This document shows, one piece after another, positions 35,801 through 49,200 of a stretch of DNA of 64,000 nucleotides. Below the pieces are notes generated by a model. The model saw only the letters and a program-made list of their open reading frames with translations. It did not search any database and was not told where the DNA came from. Position numbers and translations under genes: made by a program. The stretch comes from Nectonema munidae (lineage: Eukaryota > Nematomorpha > Nectonematoida > Nectonematidae), in assembly GCA_030549495.1 (NCBI GenBank), contig JAUIRK010000919.1, forward strand, positions 245,001 to 309,000, in the 5' to 3' direction. Positions within the stretch are counted from its first letter, which is position 1. The number at the start of each line of letters is the position of its first letter.

Positions 35801-37060
35801 CTCTAATAGGATTGTCAAACTTTTGCACGAGTTTAATAGATAAATAAAAACCAACTTATACTCATTACTCATGCTCTATGCCATCAGAGAAAAATGTTTA
35901 ATTTCGCTCACTATGGTTCATTCTGGATTTTCTAGCTTTGCAAATTGAAATTACGATTTGTGGTGAAGACTGGATGTAAAGAAAGGACATTCAAACCTCT
36001 TAAAAGTGGAAATGGCTTTGAAGAATACGAAATAAAAATAGATAGTTAAAATTAATTAAATATGTATTTTTATTTCAATGCCTTCATGGGTAGAATCAAA
36101 AAAATTTAATTTCGCTTGAAACATTTGTATTTTTGAAAATTCTTAAATAAAATTTTTCAGGCAAGAAATGTCAAGATGAAAAAAGGTAGTTTATTTCAGT
36201 GAATACAAAAGTACAATAAGCAATACTATTAAATTTAAAGAGTTTTTATTTTTGCTACCTTTTAAGATAACGTGGAGAAAATATTTATACTCAAGAATAT
36301 TAAACACTGAGATTTATGATCATCAAAAAATATATATGAATCAAAAGTGTACAATAAACATAAAATGTGATTCGATTTAAGTTGTCTCTAAACTTTGAAC
36401 AGAAGACTCAAGAAGGTTCATGAGATAAGTTTTATAGTGAATAAAGAGACCACATAAGTTTGGCTAAATTTTTTAAATCAAAATCCAATCCAAACTTTCT
36501 TAATCTCATGGCAAATAGAAGGAAAATTCTTTTGGTATTTACAATACTATTTCCTAAGACTACATTGCAAGGAAATTAGGTTTACAAAAAAGTTAGGGCG
36601 AGACTATTTTCACTTTATACTTTAAAATTTTATATTAATCCTCTGTTTATAATTTTTATAAAATTATATGCGGGATATTTTTTTGGAAAATGCAACATAT
36701 ATCTAGACAGTTAGGAAACTATAACAGCTATTTAGAAAATATGCACACTAAAATGTTTTTAACCTCAAAAGTTCTACTAGATGCAAAGCAAAAAATGTTA
36801 AACTACACCACAGCCTAAAATAATAAAAATATCTGTTTAAAGTTATATAAAAATCATTTAAAAAGTAGACAATTTATCTCAAACTTGCGTTCTAAAAGTG
36901 ACAATCAATATTTTATTTAAAATGAGAAAAACAAAATTTTTATATATAACATCTTTATAAGTAAATAAATAGATAAAATAAATTGTAGCATATTCTCATA
37001 TTTCTAAAAGATACAACTTTCAAAACGGGTTATATTATTCATAAGAGAAGAAAAATATAT
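35800..37060. other. 3' flank of the ARFGAP1 gene
   Basis: No gene recognised. On the minus strand AATAAA at 36912-36917, about 150 bases after the ARFGAP1 stop, is a candidate polyadenylation signal. Confidence 0.4.
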
Positions 37061-37064
37061 ATAT

Positions 37065-37272
37065 TCAATCCTTTTTTTGACTTGATTTCCAGGATATAGT
37101 AGAAATAGAGCTCCTAACTTTTTTAATGGTGTCAGAACAGTTTGTTTGGACGTCAGACCAATTCCAATCATCATGCATAGAATTATTGTTAGAAGCATTA
37201 GGAGAAAACTTTCCATCATCTACTACAGAAGTGGTATCGAAGCGTGAGGTTGAATCTTGCGAACCATATGTG
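37065..37272 (-). CDS. ARFGAP1: ARFGAP1 exon 10 (C-terminus and stop)
   Basis: Acceptor TTTTTTTTATTCAG. Encodes [20 protein letters not shown], then [13 protein letters not shown], and ends at TGA 37065-37067. The D-D-W-x-W block recalls the tryptophan-rich C-terminus of ARFGAP1 proteins. Confidence 0.82.
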
Positions 37273-40200
37273 CTGAATAAAAAAAAATTAACTTACACAT
37301 AGTGGTCATAAAGTGAGCAAAACATAAAATTTTATCCTTTAAACACAACAATATCCTAAATAAACATTAATCAATAAAATCGCCTTTTGATACATTCCAA
37401 GATAAGTTAGTATATATGTACAGATAATTATGATAAAGAGTCCATTTTTAGTCTAATTAATTTTTCGAAAGGTGCTGATCATTTTTTCATAATAATTACA
37501 GCCGAAATTTATATTAAAAAATGAAGACAAAAGTCCAGTAAGTTTAAAAATTCAAGAATGGAAACAAATTTGACTTCAACACAAAAAACTTGACATTTTG
37601 AATAAAGGAAGTTGTTTTGCTTTTTTTTCTAGAGTAAAAAAGACCTAATAACTTCACTTTAACGAATGAATCAAAAAAGTACTTCAAATCATAAGCTAAT
37701 ACAAATAGAGTGCAGAGAGTTTTAAATGTTTATGAGTGGCAAATAAAAAATTTTATACGAAAAACTTTTTGATTACACGTACGCGCTTATTCTTAAAATG
37801 TTGAGTGTATCATCCGCATGAATAAAAATAAATTATACGTATCAAAATGTTGACTTAATTTTAAAGTGTTTTACATAGAAATTGAGTGATATGTAAATAT
37901 ACATAGCCCTTAGCCCAATTTTGGCTATAATCATTTAGACAATTTTGGGCAGAAGCGTACATCCTCAATATTTGGGCTATAATTTTCAAATACTATTATA
38001 ATAAATGAACACACTACCATTATTATGCGACATTAAACTTGCGGTAAGCTCCCAATCCCACCATAACTGCGAATAATTGCACGGTTTTATCAATTCAAAT
38101 GATCTTGTTTGTGGTTATGATTGCATCGCTATCTTCTAGTTCAGTGCTTCTCAAATTGGAGTTCGCAGTCCCCTAGGGCAGGGTTTCCCAACAGATTTTT
38201 TGGGTTCGGTGAAGTTTTTGACAAAGAGTTAAATTTTTCATACGAAAGAGTAAGCAATTTTTAAAATATACAAAGCTTAATGTTATGGATAGATTTAAGC
38301 GAAGCTTAAAAATTCAAGAAAATCATTATTAAATAGATGAAAGCTGTAATAGAAGTTATTGGAGTACACACACATCAGGGGCGCACATCTTCAAAATTAT
38401 TGGGGGGGGGGGGGCGGTTTTTTTTGCGATTAACAAATTTACTTGTCTGCAAATACCACGGGAGACCAAATATTGAAGCAATCATTTAAAATAGAATATA
38501 TTCAGCGCATACCTAAATTTATAAGACTACTTTATATTTTTTTACAAAATTTGTGAAATTTAAATACTATACTTTCAGCGAAAATATTTTAATTAAACTT
38601 GCATAACGCAAATACACTAGTTAAAAAAATCCAAAATTGGGGGGGGGGGGAGAGAGAGAATAGGTTTTTCATTTGAATACACTTTATTTTAAAGGATTGC
38701 TTGAATATTTGGTCTCCCGTGATATTTCCAAACCACTAATTTTGAAAATTGCAAAAAAAATTTCACCTCCAATAAATTTGAGGATGTGCGCCCCTGAAAT
38801 ATACTGACAAATATAAAAATAATTGGATACTTTCTAAATTGGCAAATGACCAATTTGTCTTTCTAGTAATATATCACTATGAAGTTAAAAGAGAAACTGC
38901 AAAAATCAATCAATATGATAAATTTGTTCGTCAGGTTAAAATATCGAAAGTTGGAAAAGGTAGCACGAGTTCACTTAGGTATTAAAGTTTTTAAAATTTT
39001 GAACATTGCGTCTTTCTACTGTTAACTATTAAATAAAAATAACCTAAAATCATCAGCTCTTTCTTTAGGAGTCAAAATCAGAGATTACAAAGAGAAAAGA
39101 GTTGAAGTCGGTATCCAATAAAGTTTAGGAGTGAGGGTTAGAATCGGAGTCGGCGGTCCTTATGAAGTATTAAAGAAAAATAGTTGAATTCTGTAACCTA
39201 ATTAAAACTTTTCTCAGGCCAAAGTTGTAAGCGAAGAGTGGGCGCTAAAACGTCGGTTTGTTAAGTACTTGAAGTCGGAATAGGTTGGACTCCCCACCCC
39301 TCGAAAAAGTGTGGCATGAGTCAAAACTTTCTTACCCATTGGCATAAAATTTAATTAAATGCTTTTAAAAGAAGAAGAGAAAAGAAAGAGGAGAATGGCA
39401 TACTAATTTGGATTAGAGGAGAAGGAGTTGGCTTTGTGGATGCTTCCCGCAGCGTTGCCATTTTTGTTGGTGAACGCGTTACATTTGTCAGAAATGAAAT
39501 TGCTTGCATTTGATAAACCAGCGAATGTTAAATTTGTAGCCTGAATATTGTTCGTGAAAAATTATCCTTTCTTTCAAACAGGAAATAAATTGTTTGACAA
39601 CCATTTTTTTTAGTTTTATACTTTTGTGTAATAAATTTACATTCTGAATATCTTAAAGAATGCAGTTTTATTTTTAAAAGAGAGTCATCATAAAATTATT
39701 TAGCGAGATATAAAATCTGTAAAGTGAATATTCTTATTTACAAAAATTGAAACAAATTAAATTTTTCCTAACCTCTATAATTTAATGATAGTCAAAATAC
39801 ATTTACTATAAAATTTTCTATGTTTTTTATAAAGGTATCAAAGTTTGGATATTTTATTTTAATTTTATAGATGTTAAATATCAAATTATAAAAATGAAAT
39901 ACAGATAAATTTTCATATTTATTGTAGCAAAACAAATAAAACTAACATAATTTTATGTACACTAAATTTTATCGTTTTTAGCCTGCTATTTTTTCAAAAT
40001 GTCTACTTCAAACAAGAATAATGGGTGCGTTAGTGGTTTAGCTGAGAAAAAAGATATTAAAAACAAAGAGAATAAACGAAGACAAATTACTTTACAGAAG
40101 CAAGGGATAAAAGTTTTTGAAGAAGAACAGTCGGGTGTATTATTAGCCAAAAAGAAAGTCTAAAAGCCCTGATGGAAGAATGCAGAAGAGACAAACATAG

Positions 40201-43200
40201 TAAACATAACGATTTACAGGCACTGTTTGTAAGGATCAATGAAGCAAGAACTAACAACGGTAGTAGTACAATACAAAGCAAAAGAGTAACATCGTTTTAA
40301 ACAACGTTCTAGCATTAACCCTAGAGGCGAAAGTGTTCAAGTTAGTAGAGAATTTTTAAATCATGAAATTCTAAACATAAATGAAATAACGAACAATTAT
40401 AAAAACGTGAAGGAGTATTCAATTTAGATGAAATGGACGATTTCAACGCCTTCTCCGAGATAAATCACTCACAACTTCAGACAAAACGTAAGGAGTTAAA
40501 AATGAAAGAAAGAGTAATTGCCGCACTAGCATGCAATGATGATAGATCTGACAAGCTCAAGTCTTTTACAATTGGTCATGTAGAAAAAACAAGATGTTTT
40601 AAAATTTCAAGTTTATTACACTCACAATGCCGAAGCTTAAGTTTGATTTAAAGCATTTTAGTCATACCTGTTTATGCACAATATAAATGAGTTTTGAAAA
40701 ATAACTTATTAAAAAAAAATAAATCAATATATAATTTTTTCACTTTGACTGGAATCCCTCCATCATTTTCAATTAAATTTTCTATTAATTGAAAAGACTT
40801 ATTTTTTATGTCGTTGTTTGATAAATGATATTCTTCTTCTTCTTCTTCTTAAAAATGAGTTTATTAAAAATGACTTTTTGAGGTTAGGACATTTTATTAG
40901 CAAATATTTCGACAAGTGGATACAAACTAAAATGGTGTTATAAAATTCCTCTTGCAGACGTAAACTCTCTAATGCTAAAAATAAAGCCTGCATTTCAAAG
41001 TGTTAGAAACGTAGCCAACTTAAGAGCAAAACTTCTCTAATTTTGTTTATTGTTTAAACACCTTTTTGGAACGATACTGCAAAAGTTAGTACCTGATAGT
41101 TCTTTAGTTAACCTCACCTTTGTTACATTTATGTTCCCATTTCTATATGTTTTTAATTTAGATAATTCGCACCTGGAAAGAATCACACTGCAGTAATATA
41201 CAATTACCTTTCCTGTGTATTAATTAGACTTTTCTAATCTATAGTTTAACCTCAATATGTCAATACATGCATGGACTAAGCATTTTTCGCTGTGAACGAC
41301 ACCTCGATTCAGCTGCCTCACATGAAGAGTATCGATACCTAGATACCATAAAAAGTAATCCAAGACCTTGATATTCATACGAGCAAAAGACCATTTTAGA
41401 AACGTTGGGCAATACTGATTCCTTGTATCAACTCTCAGAGAATATGCAACCAATTCTTCATCAAGCGTTGTTTCAATCATTTATCTCCAAAGACGCAACT
41501 GACGTCACAAAACTCACCTATTATTTAGATACAGTCACTATTATCGCAGATTCAGTGCTGAGTTAGTGGTTAGGAAAACCTTACTGTTTCCAACGACTGG
41601 CAAATTATCCCGTACGCAAGAATAAAATAGTATATAATTTTCAAAAATTACACAATGAACTTAGAAAGAAGAGTGTCCAAGTTTCTGATTCAACTCAAAT
41701 GATAGAAATCTATTCTTTTTCAGGGGACATTGTGCTCAAGTTTGTTGGAGACTTAATTATATTAAGAGTTAACAACAAACTTTAGCCTGGTATATGAAAC
41801 GATGTTCATTCAGTGGTCATTTGAGAATGCAATACTAAATATTATGGCAGTAATTTTTTGATAAGGTGTATAAGTTTATAATTGCGGGTTTTACGAACTT
41901 ATATGAAAATACTTCTGATATGTCATAAGTTGCTAAATGAGTTCTCCCATCCGTGATTGCAAATATTCTTAAAAAATGTGATAAAACTACTCAGTCCAGC
42001 TTTATTAATGAAGTGTTGACTTCTGAGTATCATTCTAAAGCAACGTTGTTACAATACATAAACCAATTGCCTTGCATCAAAACACCAGATCAGCATCTTC
42101 TCATAGAATTGCCTGGACTCGGTAAAATGTTCGCATACCCATTTATCGACTTCTTAAAATCTGGCAAAAATGTCAAAGATTTAATGTCTACCCGTGATGT
42201 ATGTATCTATCTGAAAGCGCATTACCAGTCTACATCAGAAATCAGTTTGTCAAAACGTTTATTTATCATTATTTCAATCATTTTCACAAGTATCCAAACT
42301 TAATTATTGATCAATCTGTAGAATTTACTAATGTGCTCGAGAAAAGTATCGTTTGACCAATCTCTTTTAAGCAAAGTTAAATTCAGTAAAAAATTTATGT
42401 ATCATTATTCTATTGATTGTTCGGATATACTTTCAGACAAAGCTATTTTACCTGGTATTTCCTCATGGCCTTAAGAGTTCAATCGGCTTGCTTATCAAAA
42501 TATTTACAATCAGATAAAACGTCCAAGAGGATATTGTTATCCTATCTTAGTGGTGAAGTAAAAAGTGTAGAACAAGTCTTGAACTCAAAAATTATACCTA
42601 TAATGATCACTTGCCAATATTTTTACGACTGAATCTAAATCTTTGTTCTACAGTGAATACCGAGCATTTAAGAAATCAGAGTTGGCAGTCAATATCAAAG
42701 TGCCTGCATTTCCAGAGCAATTAGAACTTCATTTTGACTCTAATTATCCGTCAGAAATTGATAAAACTGGTACATAGTATCAAGGATTTAGTATCTCTGT
42801 CGCAATGGTTGAATCAAATTAATCCTGAACTTCACAGTCCTTACTTCAAGAAAAGGCTCAAATGGAGCATTAACGCCCGCAACAGGTGAAATAATTGGCG
42901 GATCTTTGGCCCATAAGCTAAACGACCCTTTACGTGTTGCTGGACGCTGATTGAATGGCGTATCAACGTTTAATACACATGTTAGAATTTTAACAGACAG
43001 CTTAATGTATTATTAAGGAAGAAGTTCTTCTAATCATCGTATTTGCTTTCGATCACTGATTCGATTAAAAGCATTGAAATTATTGAGTTTACCGCTTTTA
43101 AAAAACACGATTGTCATTGGTAGCTTTTCTTGTTCTGATTGCACTTCTCAAGTTAACGATCTATTGGTTGATTTTACTTGTCCTTCTTCTTATCCACCCA

Positions 43201-46200
43201 ACCCAGTGTCCCTCCCGCCTGTCAATAAAGTATATATATTTGAGAGAAATCATGTTTCTCTAATCAGTTCAGACATATAAGAGAAACATCCAATCAGGGC
43301 ACATTATACTTATAAGTGGGCGAATTATCTTCATTTCGATTGTATTTATTCTGAATCTGCTACTATTGATGATCAAGAGTTTGTAGTAAAAGCAGCTTTT
43401 ATTGATGTGAGAACATTTAAAAAGATTCAATATGGCTATTTCATTGTTGTGTACCTTTCTCTATACCTTATTGCCTTGTGCAACCTGGATATTCGAAAAA
43501 CCCATGTTTTCAGTACTCTATTGTTAATAATAAATAAATTTAGTCTTAAAACTTTTTAATTAAGGCATTTTGTTTGTATTTTAGTCAATTTTGTCTAATG
43601 TCATTTTGTCTCACTATGTTGGGGTTAAAGCAAAAGAGCATATACGATAGGAAAATGGTTTTCAAATTTTTTAATCCATCCATTTAACAACCTAGACTTA
43701 GCGCCATTTTGATGACAGAACAAAAGGTGGCGTTAATACGAGGCAACACTGTATTTTGATTATCTGTATAAAAAATGTCGTTTTCTTCAATTTTTATAAG
43801 ACTGAAAGTATGGAAAAGCCAAACTCTAGGAAATGAATTAAATAACCTTAGAAGCAATGTTGCCAAAACTGGAAACAAGAGTGGGAGCTTCTTCTTGTTT
43901 CTCGAAGCTGAGTTGGTTCGGAAATTGATTATTGTTGTCGTAGGTATTACTTAAGAAATTGTTCGTCAGATTTTCAGCTTTTTTCTTCGTTTGCAAGCCA
44001 AGTGAAATAACTTTTTCTCCTGCAAAGCATGCAAGCTTTCCAGCTTCACTACCCAACGAAGATAAGCCCTGGCAAAACAAATTATATATTTTACACTACT
44101 TGACTGTATCATATGCCATTACAAAATAGAGGGCATTCGTATATAAGACAAATTGAATTAAGAAAATCAAGAAATCATGTTTTTAACTTAAAAATTAGAA
44201 TTTGCAAAGCTTATTGGGAGCAGGGGCGCACATCCTCAAAATTATCGGGGAGGGGCGATTTTTTTTGTTGCAATTTTCAAAATTACTGGTCTGGAAATAC
44301 CACGGGAGACAAAATATTGAAGCAATCCTTTAAAATATAGTGTATACAGCGCATATGTTAATCTATAAGATCACTTTTTTACAAAATTGGTGAAATTTAA
44401 ATACTATACTTACAGCGAAAATATTTTAATTAAATTTGCATATCGCATATACACTAGTTTAAAAAAATCCAAAATTGTTAGGGGGCGAATAGGCTTTTCA
44501 TTTGAAAATGAAGTAGTCTATCAGACACATTACAGGAATTGATGAAAGGATATTTGATTGAAAAAGAAAACAACTGAAAACAAATCAGGAACATTACAGG
44601 AATTGATGAAAGGATATTTGATTGATAGAGAAAATAACTAAAAACAAATAACTGAAAGTTGGAGAGTTTTATATGAACGAATGTAGTCTGAAGGAAAGAG
44701 TCTATTAGACACCCTGCGATGTTTATATGGAAAAAATATGATTGATTCAGGGGCGCACATTCTTGAAATTATTGGAGGGGGCGGACTTTCAAGCGTCTTC
44801 CAAAAAAGAAAACAAATTTTCTGAATTCCTACTCCTCTTTTGTCTATTCTATTTCATTCTTAATTAAGCTTAATGTAAACTTTAACCCCCGCCCTATTAA
44901 GCTTACGTCAACAATGAATGAGGACTTATAAATAGCTCCTTACTTCTCACTTCAAATAGATGCGCACCATCTCCAAATTATATGTAGAAAAGGGGTAAAG
45001 ATATAAATAAAATCTAGGCGAAAGAGAAAAACAAAGAAGCAGACAGAAAGAGAAATAGAATCACTGTGACAGAAGAAGATGAGAAAATCTAGTGGATCAT
45101 CAACATGTGTTTGCTCAAAAATACTACAAGGAGACAAAACATTGCTTACTTATTGTGTGCATATTGAAACAATGGATTATTATTATTATATAGCTCACAT
45201 CGTTTGTAAAATATTTTTGATAGGAATTTCAGGCATTGATGTTTGACTCGAAAGTCTGTATTCCCTCTTTTATTCTCTTATCTTACATTATGATGTATTC
45301 GAATGATCATTACATCCTATAATGCGATCATCATACATGTTTTATAAACAAGCAGCAACTCTTACCTATAGAAAATTATTGGGGAATTTGATTAATCACA
45401 AAAATGATAAAAATAGCGATAAATAAATATGAGCATCGTATTCATTGGACTAGATATACGCAAGAAAGAACAAAAAAGTTTAAAACATATTTTCCTTGCA
45501 TAGTGTTATAAGTACATATTACTAATTTAAGCTTTAGCTGGGCTAGCTCGTTTGGCAAAAGCCTTAACACATACATAGAATTCTTCATGACATAGAGGGC
45601 ATAATGTGATACAAAAACGCCAGCTTTTAGTATTTGGAATACTTTGAGTCTTTGCAAATATTAATTGAACTCCAGTATACATAAAAATAGTTTTGTAGCA
45701 ATAGTTAGTCAAAAAAATTAGTAAGGGGTGGAGTAAGGTTGCTTCTATCAAGTCTCCTTTCTTCATATTTCGATATAAGTGGCGCAAGTGTGCTTTCTCG
45801 ATGAAAACACCCCACAGTACCTTTGCCTTTACATGGTCAAACAGATTTTTATTCATGTTTGGAATAATTAAAGGAAAAATTTTTAATAGCCCTAACTAAC
45901 AACCGTAATAAAAAAGTATTATTCCACAACTACGCCTACTCTCATATAGCTTACAAAACCCAAGTGTCTATTCTCAAACAATTAAAAAAAAATTGGGATA
46001 CTGTCTTATTAATCTTTTTCATGCCACTAATGATAATAATAATAATAATGAGATTTATTTTGAAAAACTATATTATTTTATTTTTTAGCTATAAAAAAAA
46101 GAAAAAAATGCTTAAAATTTTTTTTTCTAAAACTATTGTTTTAGTATGAAGTATGAAGACGTTCCCATATAAAAACATTGTAAGTCTTGATGGAAAAAAA

Positions 46201-49200
46201 AGTATTTAAAAAAAAATCAAATTTATTGTTACAAGTTATAACAAAAAGTATATCAAAGTATTTAGAACCTTTATCTGCATGAAGGCGTATTTGGCATTTA
46301 GAACACATCACACGTGTATTTGTCAAACAAACTTTACATTGACCTTGAGTAGTAGAAATTTTAGAATGATCAATGCTGTCAGATCTTATATCAGGAGGTA
46401 AGTCTGCCTTTTTTCCTTTTTTGCTCTCTCTTTAGCGAATTAGTTTTCAGAAACTAAAGAGACTCCTAAGTCTGGCGATTAGACGAATAATCTTGCTCGT
46501 TAGGAAGTATATGATATCCAGATAATGCCCAAAAAATTGGGCTTCATCATTTACTTGAAATGAAAAATCATTTTTATCACACGCTGCAAACAAATTAGTT
46601 TGAGAAGTTATTGTGTGGATTAAATCTTTTGTGAAAAACAGACCCCAGAGTTGAAGGGGTGTTTTGTCGTGATATAATGAATAAAAATGATCAAAATCTT
46701 CAAACAATGATTGGATAAAGAAGTTTCAAAACATTATTTTTTTCCAACTGATAGCAATAGATTTATATTTTTCTTACATGGTTGTACTGATTCATTAGAG
46801 TCTGAATGATCATTAAAAAATGTTAGGGTTACCAGATGGTTCAAATGAATTTATATCTTCCAAATTTGAGTTTAATTTTCAACTTCACTATCACAATCTG
46901 AATTTGGAACATCGGGTGGAAGGACAACTATATCTTGAGTCGTATTTAAAAATACGCCATTCTCGATAGCTTGCTCAAGCAGGCGAAAAGAAGATGACAA
47001 TAAAATTAAATTAAACAAGCTAATAAAAACTTTGTTTGTTAAAATGTTTTTATTTTATTAAATATTTAATTTTTTTAAAGAAATTGAAAATAATGTAATC
47101 GCACGAAAATGTAAAAAAAAAGAGCAAAAATCATCCACAATTTATGAAAATAAAAAAAAATATTATTTAAAAAAAAAATTTTTTTGAAGTATATACAATA
47201 TGAACTTTAGCATAAATGTTTCAAATTATGAAAAACTACAATAAATGTATCTCATATCAATCAACTAAAATGTGTTTCCATACGGGAACATTCGCATGAT
47301 AAATGTTAAAGGGCAAAGCCGGCAATTGCACGCGGCTCATAATTTCCTTTAATAATGCGACATATAACATTGTTAAAATTTTTTCTTTCCTTTCTGCCCA
47401 ATGTCTGAATATTAGTAAGTAAACCTTAATTTTGCTCAGTAGGTGTCATAGCGGTGCAAGTGATATTGAAAAAAAATTAAAAGGTATTATCATTGTCGAA
47501 TATGGAAGATTAATCCTCCCTAAGATTCGATACCAACATTTTAAAAAACCTAAAATTAAGTTTAGGATTGGGGAGTAGGAGATTTAAAAAGGATATGAGT
47601 AGGAGTCGGGCACGGATTTTTTAAAGTATATTAAATAATGAAAAAACACTTCAATTGTAAAGGCTTATGGAGTGAGCCTTCTTTATTTGAAGGGAGCAAT
47701 AAATAGTAAGACTCAAATTTATTAAGTTTTTGAATCTTTGGAGTCGGAATTGGATTTTTTTTAAGAATTAAAGTCTGAGCTGGAACTCCGCAAACCGGAT
47801 TCAAGTGGGTCTCAAATGTGTACTTTGAAAAATTGTGGTGAATTCAAAAAATGCACTATTTTTAAATACCCGATTAGGGATGCAGGGCTCAAGGCGATGC
47901 TTTGAGAAATTTAACCCTGTTAAGACACACATATATTTATATTTCTGCATATTAAGTTTATTTCAAATGTTCTTATAACAAAAAAGGGGCTCAAAAGCTA
48001 TAAATATGGACTGGGCATAGATATACAGATATATACAAAATATAGACTTATATAGAAAGTTTATATGGGCGGGGGGGGGGGAGGCTTTATTAGTCCTTTT
48101 AACCGAAGACAAGGGATCCGTAAAGTTGGCCAAGGTCCTATTCTTGAATTAATGCGAAACTTTCTCTATACACCAACATAATTTTCAAGGGGTTTTATAT
48201 TTTCTTCCAATGTAAAAATCGAAGAGGGAGAGAGAGAAACTCACGTATGTTATGTTGGTCAAGGTGGCATTCAGAGAATGGTTGTTCTCGCTTCCATTCG
48301 AAACTTCATTGTAGTAAGGGTTTGCAAATCCAGAATATGAGTAATCTGAAGCCTTCCTAAAAGAATGAATAAGAGATTGAATCTGCGTCTTGCACACACT
48401 TGATTCTCAAGAATCGCGATTTCTATTTTTCGGAGATTTTTGCAAAATTTTAGAAAACAACTCTAGCCTATTCATTAAAAAGGGAAGATTGCGTTTCCAT
48501 TAGAAATGTTAAGCACTGTTGTACTCATATTCCTAAAAACGAAAAAATAGGCTAAAGGACTTTTGTATTCTACCCTTTACCAAGATCAACACTCTCCTAA
48601 AAAATTACCTTAAAGCTTCTTTGTTCGTTTTATGAATAAGAGAACAATGGTAGAGCTGGGTAAAATAGCTGTAGGGTAGAGAGCAAATAACGTAAAGAGT
48701 ATGTGTATATCGATGATATATTGGAATATAGATGCTGTTTTAAAAGTGAGTAAAAGCATAATGATATATAGGAAGTGTAAAAATGGTTGGTTTGTGAGTT
48801 GGAAAACACTAATATAAACAAATAATATTTAGATTGCGTACCCGAATATGATTATTTCATAATGGCATGGTGAAATTTCGATACTCTCTACCCCAAAGCT
48901 ATTTTACCCATACATCGTACACACAGACACATATCCTTATTGTTTTTGTCACCATTACACTCCATTTTTCACAAGTCTTCCTCGTGGCAAATATTTAATT
49001 CTTTTGTGACTTTGGTATTTTGTCGATTTTCTTTATATTATAGGAGCGAAATTGATTGTTTCAATAAACTTTCATATTTTTCATATTGACCGCGTTTATT
49101 CAAGTTCGATTTTGTTAGAAGCTATTAGATAAGATGCTAGACTTTGAACACCACAAAAAATCTGTTTAACCTGCCATCTTCAATTCCGTTTAATTATTAA

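Larger units (their letters stand above)
46135..47309 (-). mobile_element. Internally deleted piggyBac-type transposon
   Basis: The right end, read inward, is TTAACATTTATCATGCG, then AATGTTCCCGTATGGAAACA; the left end has AGTATGAAGACGTTCCCATAT, an inverted match. TTAA at 47306-47309 is the target sequence. The interior keeps the acidic N-terminus and the first domain of the transposase and, after a deletion, its C-terminal zinc finger. The GTTCC palindrome behind the terminus is the same device as in the CCCATTTA-subfamily MITEs, making this a likely relative of their source. Lies in ARFGAP1 intron 7. Confidence 0.78.

Noticed and set aside
40799-40993. Arginine-rich small protein on the minus strand
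   Set aside because: The arginines come from the TTC microsatellite; no other support.
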